A DNA stretch of 64,000 nt, taken from the NCBI RefSeq assembly GCF_964340395.1, contig NC_135562.1:13597043-13661042 (forward strand), written 5' to 3'. Positions 28,482-44,200 of this stretch are shown here, one piece after another; positions within the stretch are counted from its first letter, which is position 1; the number at the start of each line of letters is the position of its first letter. The position numbers were made by a program, and so were the translations under genes. The DNA is from Glandiceps talaboti (lineage: Eukaryota; Hemichordata; Enteropneusta; Spengelidae). A model generated the notes under the pieces. The model searched no databases, had not been told where the DNA came from, and saw nothing but the letters and a program-made list of their open reading frames with translations.

Positions 28482-31400
28482 CTGTGAACAGTTCGGTCAG
28501 AAAAAATGTTAGTTTAAAAAGACGACTTAACTACCCATGGTTTCAGGTAGCTGTGGTAATTTCTATGCAACCCAAACGTGTCATTCATTTGCATTTTTAG
28601 AGGAACAACTGTAGTTTATATGAAAAATCTTTTTCTATAAAATTGTCATACAAAAATAAATAAATAAAATAACTAATAAATAAATAAATAAATAAATAAA
28701 TACATACATAAAGAAAAAATAAAGAAATAAAAAATGACTAAATAATTGAAAATAAATAAATCACATACTAGACCAATGACAAGCATTTCCTAATTCGCAT
28801 AAATTCTATTTTAGAACTGAGATATAGCATCTATTGACTAAAGCATTAACCATGACAGAAAATGCCAACCACTCATTTTCCCTGAACTATAGCGCCCTCA
28901 CACGACACTTCTTTCGAAAATGGTTGCAACATTGGACGTTGACGTCAGGGATATGTATGTAGCGTTTGATAAGCTTATCCTATACTATCGTATAACATGT
29001 GAATGTTAAGGCCTAACAAAAAAAAACTGCGTGGTTCTGATTACACTCAATTTTAGAATAGGTGGGTAGGTAGATTTGTTATTTTATTTTTTTTATATAT
29101 GTATTTTTTCTCATATGCAAGTGTCTAGATCAGGTAGTTATATGTTTCGTTGTTTTCCCACATATGTTATTGGTTTCTTCTCATCAGGTGTACAGCCATT
29201 AATGTAATGTAATGTAATGCAATGTAATAAAATATTATATTGTGTTGTGTTGTGCTGTGTTGTGTTGTGTTGAGTTGTGTAAGGTAATTCAATAATTGTG
29301 AAACATGCTCACAATGAAGGTAAACACGACTCATATCAAAACGCACCGTCGTAGATCGCAGCTTCTTTTACTGCACTGGTTTATGAGAATGTGGAAAACG
29401 TCACCAACCTAGCTACACACACGCCATCATTATCTATTACCATTCAGCAGTCTAATGACCTTCGTTTGGGCGCACGTGCAAAGAACAAACTTTATTGTCA
29501 AAACATGTCACGTTTCATTAGTGTTTGCTACTTCTTATTAAAGGTGATCGCCTTTAATTATCACTTCTCATATCATGTGATAGACTCAAAACCCAAGCGA
29601 GTGTAATAGTGAATGTACTTGGTATATGACGTGTGTGTGTGGATTACAACAGATCTAGATTAGGTTTATGAGAAGAAAAAAACAAGGACAAAGGTGGAAC
29701 ATTGTGTACGCATGTATCTCATTATGTATGATTATAAATGTGTCGTGTCATATAGCTGCGCGCATTCGTGGCATCGTGTAAACATGGACAACGCAACAAC
29801 AATCGGTAAAAGTTACCTGAGAACACATTACATATACGAACATATAAGACCAAGATTTTCCTGAAAATTATAGTATTCCTCCTTTGTCGGTTGGATAACT
29901 GAAATTACTTACAAATGACAAAGAAATAATGGGGTATTAAGCTTATAGACGATTCACAAGCTGTCTTTATGGCAATATAAAAATATACTGCAATGTACAC
30001 ACAGAACAGGTCCATTAAACAAACTTAGTCTCGTTGCCATCACCAGTATACTATGTATGACCGTGTGGTACATAAACTAGCATTATTTGTGCACTGAATG
30101 GTCGTTTCGGTTCATCAGCTGGGGATGAAATGTGTCACCGTTAGATACTAATGATCAACAGTAATGAATATTGTAACTGAACATATAGTAATCGGGCATC
30201 CATGTAAATCGCGCCCCCTTAGGTTGAAATAATGTGTATAAAGTTCAAGTATTCATATGGGTTGGCTTAACTTCTTATCATCTGTTTCCAGCTAATCAGT
30301 CGATGAAACTGACAGCGTCCCTGACCCTACAAAACGAAAGCTCACTGATCAAGTAATATCTGTTAATAACCTCTATTTGATCACTCACCCACCCAAACAC
30401 TTGGCATGATGTAAGTCAAGGTCATATGAAGTCGTTCTTGTTTGGGCATCGTGCAGTGAGAGCATTTTGTCATGGATTGAATTTTATAAAATGTGTCATT
30501 TGTTCAATCGAGAATGATTTAGTTGAATATATGCTCGAATTTGCAGTGAGTGAGATTTGTTTTACCGAATTGAACATATTAAGAATGTTGCAGGTACCGA
30601 CTCGGGACATGCATTCCGATATTTGCAAGCTGTATCTAGATATATTTACATATATACAGACCGGCAAACATATATATAGAGTCTAAATAGAGACAGAGGC
30701 AGACCCATGGGTCAGCTTTTTGTGGAAGAGAATTAAGGGTAAAAGACCCTCAATATACTCATCGAACACTTGTGTTTTATACCTGAATGTACGCACATAC
30801 AGTGTATTATCGCGAACTTGTAATTTCATTATTACATTAATTTATTACCCATTGAAAGACGAGTCAGAATTAAAACAGCAAACAAAATTCAAAGGGGACG
30901 AAGGAATGTTGTCGTGCTAGGCACGGAATTGTTTCGTATACGTTATGGAATGTTAATTCCCTCGATTCTATGTCACCGCAGTTAACGTTCATGAGCATGT
31001 CACTTGACGGAATCTGGGACATAGTTAATGACATTATCTAAGTTTAGTTTGTTCAGAAGTAAACTTCATTGGTTCATTGATTTCGTAAATCAAACATTAC
31101 CACTAAAGCCCAGTTGACTGGTCAACGTGGCAACACTTTGAAGCGGCACGTGATAAATTGCTTGATGTGGTCTCTAGCAGAGGGTCATGGTACGTTCATC
31201 ATAAAATCTAATGTGACCACATTATTTTTCGTAAAGTTTCGACAATGAAATAAACCAATCAAAGGGCATCTTATTCAACTAAGATATACAATAAAGCACA
31301 TTGCAATTAAATATATCAGCTGTTTCTTTTGAAAAGAAGAGTTAACTTTGCTGTTATAACAAAATCCAAGATGGCAACAGACCACGTGACGCGTCAATCC

Positions 31401-34400
31401 AGTGAACTACCGCGTACCAAATCTTAGGTCCTTGTAACAAGTTTGTCTTATTAGTGGGTTTTCACCTAAGCACATATATACCGCCGCTAATGAGCTATTC
31501 TATGCAACTTTTGACGTCAACCATGAATGAACTCGACCTAAATAACAATACAGACTCATTAGTCTATTGACAATATTTAACGTCACTGAAACCATCTGTA
31601 ATAATATACAATATGCACATCTTTAGATTCCACCAATCAAATATCGTTTTCATAAGCCGTCAACTTTGAAATGGTTTGGCTCCGACACTGCAGTAGCCAG
31701 TGGTTTTGAAAACAGGCGTTTTCTCGATCTCAACGTGGTAACATTGTGACGTCATTAGCTAACGTTGTAAGACGCTGGTAATCAAATTATAATGGGACGT
31801 CTATTGGAATATTGAAGTATCATGTTCAACCACCATGAACATAAAGTTTGCACTTTATCAAGACAAAGAGTAGAAACGTATTGATGTGAAGGGCGCTTAG
31901 AGACTTCTGTAACATCCAATACGACGCATAAAAATAAAAGGTCAAAATATTCGCGGCAATATATGAAAACTAAAATGGCCCCATTACGAAGTATGAAAAG
32001 ATCCCTTGCACACCCTTATCAATATTTTGGCCAACGTTTGTCACGACTATCCACACATCGTATATATATATATGCGGCTTCAAATAACAATTAATACACT
32101 GACAATTAATTGTTGTCAGACCGCTACAGATTGACACCTTGAATTTGTATGTCGTCGATCTGCTCAAGCAGTTTGGTCTAATATGTTATGGAGATAAGAA
32201 TATGGTGAAATCATTCACAGATATACCTGTCAGTGCATTGAATTCATGTGAATATTTTGTATACTTGATAAAGGTACAGCCTCGAATTCGTGTTTGCTTT
32301 GTGTCAAAATTATTACAATGTATTGACGACGGTCTAAATATACAATGATATGATGTAATCTACGGAATATTTGAAGGAATATTAAAGAATCAGCTTTAAA
32401 TTCTACTAATTGCCTCAAGTTGGGGGGGGGGGTCATCCCAACTAGGAAGCAAACAATAGGCTGTATGATCATGATCTCCAACGTTTAGGCTACATGGTGT
32501 ATCTGCTTTGAAACGTCGTTCGTTTGTCATATGAGGACACCTTTCATGAGTGAAGAACGGAAATTATCATTTTCTAGAACCATCCTGTGAGTGACTGGTT
32601 CAATAATGTTTATATACGCGCACTTCAGGGTGCTGCTAGGAGTGAAGCTGGAGAGATATAATCAAAGCTTGAGTTAAGTTGTATCCTGCTGTGTGATATG
32701 GTTATGTGTAGCTAACAGTGAGATTATTTGCGAATACATGCCGATGACTTTGCTTAGTCGTTGCAAATAGAATGGGACAAGTGGAATAAAAACATTGTCC
32801 TAATTAATCAGTATGTGTGTACACAGGTCAATATATGTTGACGTGCTTGTGAAGTGACTAATGGAAATGTTTACCTATTACGTCGTAAAAACGGTTCTGC
32901 TCAAGTCAAGTAGCATTCCTCGAGTTAGGCACCATTCAAATGACATGAACTTTGACCTATCGACCGCACAGATTTATTAAGGAGTTAGTATTAAAATTTC
33001 TACAAATTGACAATCTTATAACCTTATTGTTTTTTTTGTCAGATTTATGGAGCAAATACCTCTCTAATGGTAAGAGAGCACAATACAGCTGCAGTGTGCA
33101 GAGTTTGGCTACATAGAAAGTCGAGCATCGGCCTTCCTAGATTACTCATGGACAATACCTAGATAAAATGTGCAACCCATGTCTCTTCAAAGGAAATACA
33201 GCGGTTGCCAAACCCTCTTTCTCCAACGTCTACCCAACGTCTATGATTAATCATGGTAAAATTACTTCACGTTCTAATTGATAAGATTGCTTACCTCACC
33301 ATTCGAAACTAAAAGTACAAGGCCGTTTTTACGCACAGTATTGTTTATTACATCTCCTCTCTTTGTATATACACGCTAAGAATTTGAACAGGTTAACTTT
33401 TGCCATTGCCACTAATACACTCTTTGCCTGAAGTAATATTGACTGAATGAAATGCTAGTCTACTTAATATTCCCATTTCAAGCAACTTTACAAATATAGG
33501 ACAGGCACAAATTATCAAACAGGGTTTGTTGAAAAATTAAAAACATGTTCGCAAAACAGAATATTCACTGAGAGATAAGTATCTGATAGCCCATTACATC
33601 TATACATTACTTTTGTAGTAGGAGATACCAATTTTGTAAATTTCTGAACATACTGTATTGAAAGACATGCAGACTACCAGCAAATTGTAAATTGTCCTCA
33701 GTTCTCGTTACTTTACGTGCTCTATGGCTTTCTCCAAAAAACAAAACCATGAAGTTCATCATTGTTGACCTACAAATTTGTTTTCAGTATAGGTTATCAC
33801 CATATGGTCATATTTTCTCACTCTATTTATGGATGTCATGGACCTGTAATGTGTTAGTCTAGAGCATATTTCTGGATGAACCAACACACCGGATGAGTCA
33901 AGAGAGTTGTAAAGGAATGATGCAGATTTCGAGTACAGTGTTGAGTCTTAATTTTGAATGATACATGTATCCACACACTGCAGTTTGCAAATATTGTGAC
34001 TGCAAAAAACCAACAATTTACAATAACTCCAACTGTACTTGTTTTATTTGTTTCAGTATGAACTCCAAAACTGATGCCGTTAATGCTAAAACCAGAACAT
34101 CACAAATTTGAAATATGTGAATGGACAAAAAAGTCACCAATAGCATTATAATGGTCAGGTGTTTCTTAATCAAGCGTACCCATTTCATTTTCAAACAAAA
34201 TGTTACCAGCCTCTCTGAATACTATTAAATAACACTGGAATGAAATATTAAAATCCTGCGTTAGAAAAGTTGATGTGCAAAGGGAAAAAAATCTTAGAAA
34301 TCAGTTGACGATTGGCAGAGTTCTGCTCTTGTAATGCCAAAAATGGTCATTTTGGGGTGTTAACAGCATCTTTTACATTTTGCTTAACTTGAATAGGAAC

Positions 34401-36133
34401 ATTCAGTTAATAGAATACTAGAAAAACGTTGATACTTTATTTCTGACGGTTATGACACGCCTATATATGTTAATAACTTCTCATCTATTTTGGGTTTCTA
34501 TTTTCGCACACTTTATTGATATTTTGTTGACATAGGGCAAGAATTGAAAACCTTAGATAATAATTATTGTTTTGCAACGTTTCCACTTGTAAATTGTAAG
34601 TTGAAAGAAATGATTACAAATGTTATGTAAAGATTATGATGCAAAACTTATCATTAATGGTAACTTAATGATAATTTTGTCTCAATGTGGTAATGCAGTG
34701 CTAGAATACCTACAATTCCAATATTAGGATTTTAGACATTTAATAATTAGGATTATGCATGTACAATTGCTATCTATGGTTAAAGTCAGACAATGATCTT
34801 ATAACAATTAAACTGACTTTTGAAATTATATATATTCGTGTAATTAATCTAAATTGATACATGCAATTTTACTGATTTTTTGTGAGTACTATAGAAGGCT
34901 AGTTGGTCTCAATAGTTCTGAGACACAATACACTTTTCACACCATATTTGGAAATGTCGTATTTTCACACAGCATTGTAACAAGGCTTGCCAAAAGTGAC
35001 CAGTTTGAAATATACCTTATAAATTCATTTCAATTGCTGGCAGTACACATGAAGTGATCTTGCTTGTAGCAGGAGTTATGTATAGTGTAAGGACTTAATT
35101 CTTAAATTTTCAGAAGACATGTCATGGGAAAAGTCAGAATATAGTCTAAAATTACTCCACTTGTTATCAGAACTATATGTGTGTCAACGGTTAACTGTCT
35201 TTTAATATAGCAAGTGTAATTCAACACATTGAGTTACCAACAAACATGCATCGAAGAATAGTTAATTACATATTTTATGTTAGTAATCAAACTTTACACT
35301 GTATATTTGTACATATCATTTTTATCATGAGGAGGTTGGGTTGGGGAGGGTTAATGATTCTGCAAACAACCAGATTGTTGATATTTTACGTCATTTGAAA
35401 CGGGACACCGGCAAGTTCAAAATATAAATTCATTCTTGAAGGTAAGACTACCTACTATATGAGCGATGTGTTGAAGATGAAACTAATGTCTGACGGGAAC
35501 AGCTTGGTTATCGAAAACAATATATTCTTATAATTTTTAGCCAAGTTTCATCTGCATGAGTGACAAGAAGTGATAACATTCGCTCTGTTACTTGTGTAAT
35601 TAAATACTATAGAATATGTCTGTGATATGCAAAAAAACCTACTCTACAATTCCCTATTTTATTGAAAATGTAGATCTAGCAATTCCTGAGCAGATTTATT
35701 CTTTTTTTAAAATCATACTGCCATACACTCCCGTGACATAAAAAGTATTCGAAGGGAACTTGTTTTCTACGATGACCTATTTCAATCTTAAATGAACATA
35801 TTGTATACAATGAAATATCCATGTATTTCCTCAGATATTTCAATTTTGGGTTGCAGGTGTGGGTTAATACTGCGGCATCACTACTTATTCATTCAAACTG
35901 TTGAAATACGATAATTGTTTCTCTTGGTAAAATCATTCTGAACACAAATTCAACGATCAAAACTTATTCAAAATGTTTACAACGGCTTTGCAATTGGTAT
36001 CCTATCAATGTCGTATCTACATTACTTCGGTCTTATGAAGAGAGAATAAAGGACACCTACAAAGCTGTCATACATTACAAATAACTTGGTTGTCTTAGAA
36101 CACATCTTCCTGTCGCTCATTTTGTTGTTGTTT

Positions 36134-36167
<34 letters not shown>

Positions 36168-36301
36168 TTTCATTGTTTTTAAACAAGTTCTTTTTTTTGA
36201 ATAACCCATTCAAAGACATATCAAACCTAATTAGAATGAAAGATATGCTCTGGAAATGTAAGGTATCTTGTCACTGATATTAAACTTCATCCAGCATTTC
36301 A
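28482..36301. other. Long stretch without a recognised gene
   Basis: Short frames only. There is an AAAT-type tract at about 28654-28760, TAATG and TGTGT pentamer runs at 29199-29280 and a GTT run at 36124-36156. No domain-like translation is seen on either strand. Confidence 0.5.
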
Positions 36302-36997
36302 CTATTTTGTGATTGCATCAATTGAATTGTACATTCCCATAATCTTCCAGAAGTTAAATAATGATCTCTTAATCTTGTACTTGAATGTAGTTGTCTTTAT
36401 TTCGTACTGCGGTTTGTTGTATTTGTCGAGGCTGATAATAAATATATTTTCCTCATCTCCTGCGATGAATGCGACCTTTACATCCTTTCCAATTATATCG
36501 ATTCGAGCATTTTTAAGTACCTGCAGCGTAATGACAGATCATACATTGGCATGAATATTTTCATGATACATAGATAAATATGAATATACCAAATATGACC
36601 GAACATGCGCGCGCGCGCGCGTGTGTGTGTGTGTGCGTGTACAATGAGTTAATACATCTTGTGATATCTTTTTGCCATCACCGTGGCACCCATTGAAGAC
36701 TGATTACGACTAACTATACAAAATATCTTACATTCTATGTGGAGTCTAGAATGATGATAAAATACTGCATCAGGGATATGTTCAATAAAGTTGCTAACTG
36801 TGTGAAAGATATCGCTATCTCGAATGACGTGGTGTTTAACATTAACCTATTCTCCACATTACACAGTAAGGTTGAAAGACCTGGTTGGTATTACGATATT
36901 TCCCATTTTAGAGAATAAACACATCGAGTCATTAGAAGTGATTGCACCGAAATTGATCATTTCTAGCTATTGTCACGTATGTCAATCTAGCTAGCTA

Positions 36998-37047
<50 letters not shown>

Positions 37048-38215
37048 GTTCTATTCATCACGCCGTTCTATAAAACATTTCTTGAACACCCTAAATTAAC
37101 AGGCCTGTTCCGCATTTAGTCTTGCTCAACAATCATTTGTGAACCGATACGTGGTCTGACTACAATCTTACAATTTACGCAAACTATCCCAATCTTCTCA
37201 TTGAAAATCAGCCAACAAATATATTTTAAAAAGGACGCATCACACGTCCTTTATAGGAAACTCGTACATTTGCGCTTAACTCTCAAAAGATGAGAATATA
37301 TGATGAAATTATGTTCCATACCCCCTCTCCGAATTCCTTCTTCAGTTTAGTAATCAAACCAATACAAAATTCCAAACAGTCCTTGTCAGCTCCCACCATC
37401 ACATTTGCATAATTCTTTAGGATGAAATCCATGTCCTTCCTCGTTATACATTCACTGTGACGTTCAATTTTGACAACGTCAAGCTCTATGTATGAAGCAG
37501 AGAAATGGCAGATAAATGCAAGATACGAACAACATATTGGGGATATTAGGCACATATTTTTCGACATCATCACGGCGGTTTTTGTCACCCTGTTTTGTTC
37601 TTTGCCAACTAACAAATGTTAATTCTTATTTTTCTACAATTTTTTTTGACTGGCTTAAGATTTCAAATTCCTGAAATAGAAGTTATTTAACCATTATTCG
37701 CTTTGCTGGTGTTACAGATACAGGATAAAGGATATAAATCTAAAGTGGATCATGTTTATGTACCCTGAGTGATTCTATTTAGGTTGGTTGTGGGTAAATG
37801 GTAACAGTCCAGTAAGCCGACATATGGTCTTGCTGCTAGACGTTTGGGGCGTTTTTAATACGATAAGCGAATGAAGTTCGCTGTGCAAACGAAGTTCGCA
37901 GTGAGGACTTGCCCGGACGTCTAGCTTAAGTCATGTTCAGACTTGACATTCCATTGAGATGATGTGTGGCCGTGGTTGGGCCATGCATGCATATTTATAT
38001 GTTAATATAATATTCAATAATCCGTAACCTCTATATAATGCGTACATACTAATGTCAACGTAATCATTACACATTTAACTGAGTACTAAGTCTTATGGTA
38101 ATTATGAGTTTGATGCATGCCACTGTGTAGACATTGTCATTCACACATTCCAGTTAAGGCATTGGTGGCTGTTTTACAAGCCCCTCCTTAAGATGAATAT
38201 GCATAGCTATTGTCC

Positions 38216-38260
<45 letters not shown>

Positions 38261-41200
38261 TTTCGTCAACGTGGTTCTCTGATTGGCAGTTAATTATATC
38301 CCTGAACTGCGAAGATGACGTTTGCTAGATCTCGCGTGTTAACCCACGAAAGCGACCTATTGTCGTTTATCTTATTGTTTTGAGAAAGACAGAAAATCAG
38401 GTTGTTGTATCGTAAGAGACAACCTATAAAGCCTATAAAAACCTATAAAAACAATACTCCGTTTTCGTACCATAATCGGACAAGGTACACATAGGCTCCT
38501 GTTTGTCATCTAGTGCTACTTGAAAGTCTTTTTCACCATTGCCAGATATAAATGTAGCTGTTGTATCCAAACCATATACAGTCAACGTCGCATCGTACCA
38601 TACCTATTCAAAAGTAAGCAATTGAGAAATTGAATGAAAGTGAAACTGGTTTGTTCGAGTATACGAAATGCTACATTTTGGTCTCTGCCGTTGACTCTTC
38701 GGTACGTCTCCATGATGCATTCAAATAAAAAAGTTACAATCTTCAGCTTTATAGATTTGTTCCCTTTTAGACATCTATTACAACAATATAAACGGACTAG
38801 TTTAATATCCTCTTTCTGGGGAAGCAGTTAGTTTAGCTTATCTAAATTGTTTCCCCGCACCCAAGACAAAATCACAGGAAAGCAAACCTGCCTTTTCGTT
38901 TTTCTCAAGAAGTCTATTGCAGAAGAGAAGTACCCGACGATCACAGGTGGATAGTCCTTTTTGGGCATGCAAATCTTTAATGCAAGCCATGACATGCTTT
39001 GACGTTAAACGTCCTGTTGTGCAACAATACAGTCGTGTTCCTAAAGGAAAGTTTGAGACATGAGGAGAATATCATCAAGTTATTTGTTGGTGAAAAAGCA
39101 AGGTCAGTGGGGGAAATGTGTTATGCATATCGTGCTACACAGGAAACATTGCACACCCCTGGGCCTGTGACATCACATACCTAGGAAATGGTTGTGCACA
39201 TAGCAGTGTCAGTTCACATGGAGCCAGGGGAGCTCTGGCAGCTATGTGTGCAAAATCCCTGAAAATGTATGGCCAACACACTAGGTGTAACATACTGAGA
39301 TTTGACAGATGTGTAACTGGTGTGTCAACATCAAAGTCAATTGTATATTAAACATAGCAATGAGGCATAGGTTTTTATAACATCCACGTACATACGCTTT
39401 TTTCTACAGCCATGGCCACGAACCAGGTATATGAGAGTAGCTGTAACGTGGGTATGTACGATAGCCATGCACCATCTAGGTATTTCCCACAGTCATGTAC
39501 CAGTTGTGTGAGCAATGCTAGTCGGATATGCAAAAATGGGTTGCTACAGGGTATTATTCAACTTTAACTGTTACATGGATGTCCACAACTGTGTTCTAGT
39601 TTGGCTGGCTGACTGCCTGTATGTCTGTCTGTCGGACTGCACAACTGTGTTCATAGCTATGGTATGGTACTGGCATGTGTAAACCAGCCGTGGCACAGAG
39701 GTGGTATGCCACATCCATGCAAAAGGCATGTTTTTCACATCCTTGTACCAGGGCTGTGGAAAAATATAACCTGTAACGGGGTAGTGATGCACAAGTTCAG
39801 CTGGTACATAGCTGTGCCCTTCTTCCTATACGAGGATGTACACGGTTCCTTGTGTATAAGAAGCTAAACGCTGTGTTGGTTCCGAAAAGCAAAGATACTT
39901 CTAAACAAAATCCTAAGTAGGACAGCTAATACCTTACAAGGTTGACCAAAATGCTATAGATACATTTATGTTACTTACCTATTTTGTGAATACTCTTTTG
40001 ATTCGGGTTGAGAGTTTTCACCATTTTCTGACAACCAATTTGAACCAGAAGTTCTTCAATTGCAGTTGTATTTGAGTATTCTACTTCTCCCTTGGTGTAC
40101 ATATATAGAAAGATATCTCCACTGGTATGAAGCTTCTCCAAGTCATCGCTATCGATATCCATGCCCTCAGATGCAAGTCTCCTCAAGGCTGAGTATTGAT
40201 CTACTTCAAGAAAGTGTCACAGTGAATATATATTGAAAGACGATTAGACAAAGTACTTTACTTAATTCTATATGACACTTGTAGCCTAATTTAAAGTGAA
40301 GTTAGTTAGAACAAATACATACTTCAAAGTGTATGTTATATGGAAGATATGAATTGATGTGCATGTCCCATATAATAAATTATGTCATCCCTATGCCGGT
40401 TTTGATGCAGTTAGATATTGAAAAACGTCAGAAAAACGACATATTATGTTAAAACTATGTTAAATTAAGGTTACCTGAAGTTATTCTTGACACAACTTTT
40501 GAAATCTTTTGGTAAAATTCAAACAGCTCTTCTGCCTTATTCATGATGTCTCTTCCTTTACCCTCGAGAGTAGTTTCTATTTGCTTTGATGCTATTAAAA
40601 AAAGATGATGATGACACTTTAATATGTAACACATTAGTTCAAAGATCATTGCCAAAGTAATTGCGAATAAGTAATACTGTTAATTTTCTCAAAGAGACAC
40701 CATTTGCGACAAATGATTTCTTAAGTGTCTTAAGTATATACATTTATAAAGTGCAATACCTTTTTCAGCAGTACAAAGCAGAGATTTAGCTAGTTGTTCT
40801 TTCTTCATATCTTTAAGCACCTTTTGTAAAAAGGTGGTGTTTTCTTGAGTTATCCATCCATCCAGAAATAGGTAAACGAACAGTACCTGGGGTTTGTTGA
40901 TAGCATTGATCTTTCCATGTAGCTTTCGTGCATTCTTTAATACTTCACCTTTTAACTGTACCGGGTTACCTACCAAGATAAATGGTAAAATTAATTTTGA
41001 TAAGGAGGAAAGCGTTAATGATTATACTTATATATGCAAAATTAATATATATAAACAAATGTCATGTCACACATGTCACTTTATTCAGTTAACACACCCC
41101 CTTCAGCGTCAAGACAAGTCCTGTAAAGGACACATCCCTTTTCAGTCTCAAGAGAAGTTGTGCAACTCACTGACACACTCCTGCCTCAGGACAAGTCCTG

Positions 41201-44200
41201 CAGCTGACACATCACTTTCCAGCTTTCAGGACAAGTCCAGCAACTGACACAAAACTGAATCATTTTAGAGGTTCAATTCTACTGATTATGAAGGAAATTT
41301 GCTAAAATTAAAAATAAATATCTTAATAATGGATATATTTTGAAAAATACATTTCAGTATGTTGTTTTCATTATTTCACTGGAATCTTTTCAGCATATGA
41401 AAGGGTTTGACTACAGTAAACAAAACTTGAAAATTGTCCTGGAGAAATGTCAAAGTTGATACCGTACACTCACTTTTAATATGAATCTATCTTATGAAAA
41501 AAATCTAAAAATGTGTACATTTTGGGAACTGGAAAAGGTATTTTGTGGTGCTCCATACGAAATATGTATTTCAAGCAAAAAGGTGACACCAAACCAGCTT
41601 CACATCAGAAGCTAATACGTGAATAAATTAGATTAAAACACTATCAAGAGCATTGATAATAAAAAATACTACCTGAGGCAAACACGAAAAAATATCTAAT
41701 AATAACTTACACAGTAACTTATAAAGAATGATGATACACTTACTTTGTTTTAACTTTTGAGCTGTGGAGATCAAGTTATCAAGAAACACATAATCCATAT
41801 GTATGTCTAGTGTCGTGGAATCTATAAATATGAGTAATAGTAAGTACTTAAAGTCAGATGGTGAAACATTTAAATCTTGAACATCTTTTTTATCACCAAA
41901 ATACTCGTAGAAATCATATTAAAGAAATCATTACCATGAAATCATATATAACTCGTAGAAATCACTGCAACAATATCTCGGTGGTCTTAAGCAATTTCAC
42001 ATAGAATAATATAATATATTTTGATACCTGTTGAACTGTCATTATCGTCGGTGAATAATTGCTGGTTTTGATCGTATCCCAACTTTAGCATTTGTAACGC
42101 ATGACTTGCCCTCATCATATCAGGAGACATCATTGCACCTACTGCAAAAAGAAGACATGTTTTTTTTTCAACCTGCTTAACAGTAAGCATATTGGTGAAA
42201 TATTACTATTAGAACTTAAAATGTATCGGTACAATAGTTAAAAATCGACAAAAAATGTTGCTATTTCTTGAGAGTACTATTGAGAGCTGATCAAAAATTC
42301 ATTGATGTTTAGTTTTTAGAAAATAGCTATGGCTGTATCTGATGTTAGAATTATACAATATTGTGATATTACATCGTGTGACTAACAGATAATGCCTCAT
42401 TTGATGTAACCATTTGCATTATCTTATCATTTTACCATTGCTAATATTAATAATTATCGATCAACGTTTGTAAAATACAAGCAGAGAACAGACGACTATC
42501 TTAACTGTGTACTGTTTAGATGCAAGCATTCAGAAATCTATGTTGTGAAGAACCATGAGCAAACAGTTTGTACGTTTTGCATATATACTGTGAAAAACAT
42601 TATTGTCTACCCTGTGAAGCATAGAGTTGTCCTATAGGCATATTCCCAAAAGGCATAGTCATATTTGGAGAATACGGCATGGATTGTGACATTCGCATAG
42701 CATCATCTACCAGCTTCTGTTCAGCTTTATGCTCATCAGTTGCGTATGCACCGGTCCTCCTAGATAATACTATACAGAAAGAAACCTGATGTTGACTCGT
42801 ACTTTAGTGCTTAATTGTAGTTTTGTTATCGCTCAATATTCAAATCAAAGTATTTGACAGATATGTCCCTATCATTGAAATTTAAAACCTATCAATCTAA
42901 AATCGACACACGTCATATGGCGCAAGTTGGTTAGTACAACAATTGAATTTATAGACATTGAAATGTCACCCTGCGTAACGACATTGCGTATATCAAGTGA
43001 TGGAACTTTATGGTAATCGTGTTAGTTGAAATATATTAGTAGAGAACAGTCTTAAAGTCACTGGTATATTCGATATATTATCAGGTTGTATTGTTTATTG
43101 ATAAAAAAATAACCCGGTCTTCAAAACAAAATGTAGCATTGACCTTACACACACCTTTTTCTGAAAATTCTCTAACTTCTTTTTCGAGATCTTTCTTATC
43201 AACAGCATTTAATATATCTTGAAGGAATGAAGTGTCTCCCAATGAAATGGTACCAGATGCACGTAGTTCATCAAGCAAATGAATAACCATTTTATATTCA
43301 TCAACCTTTCCTGCACCTATTTTATCCTTACATAATACCTTTAATAAGTCAAACACCTCTGAAATAAAATGACAGTTAAAGTCAAATTGTACATTCTCGT
43401 GTACACAGTTTATGTGTACACATTAAAATCGAGTTCACATGAATGAAACTATCTAATATAATGTAAACGTGATATTCTTTTAAATGGGAAATTTTACAAT
43501 ATTGCTAAATCCCTATACATAGTGAAGAATTTGTGAAACCAACCAACCAACCAACCAATTGCAACCAACCAACCAACCAACCAACCAACTCACAAACCAA
43601 GGAAAGAAAGAAAGAAAGAAAGAGAGCGAGAAAGAAAGAGAAAGAACGGAATGGAATGAAGAAAGAAGGAAAGAAAGAAAGCTTGAAAGAAATATATATC
43701 ATCATATTGTACTTGGTGTTTACGAAAATAACAAACATTAATGTTGCATATAATGTATAATAGACATAAAATGGCATGCTTACACTACTGGCCTTGACGA
43801 TTCAGGTCACTGGGCATATACTTATTAGAAAGCTTACCCAGATATAGACAAAGTAATCAAGTCTCTGTGCATTACAGTTTACAGTGGTTATTTTCGACTT
43901 TAGGTCAACATGTGACATGCATATGTTGCAGATATGATGTATCGATATTTTCACTATGTTTGAATAATTCCATCAAAACATAACAACTGACGGACGAACG
44001 GACATATTCATCGAACAAACACATTTCTATCTTTAGCATGATGGGGCCAGAAAGATAAGCTGAATGAAATCGAATGAAATGACTCGACCATCTAAAACAT
44101 AACTTTCTTATTCACTTACTCTCGTCAATCTTTGTGCTTAATTTCACAAGGAACACGGTAAATTTATCAAGCGCTTCTTTTGTTGATTTACTGGGGTCCG

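Noticed and set aside
30426-30686. 86-aa plus-strand frame
   Set aside because: Low-complexity hydrophobic reading with no splice or domain support.
32139-32348. Plus-strand frame ending near a GTACAG donor-like site
   Set aside because: No acceptor partner, no neighbouring exon and no recognisable protein.
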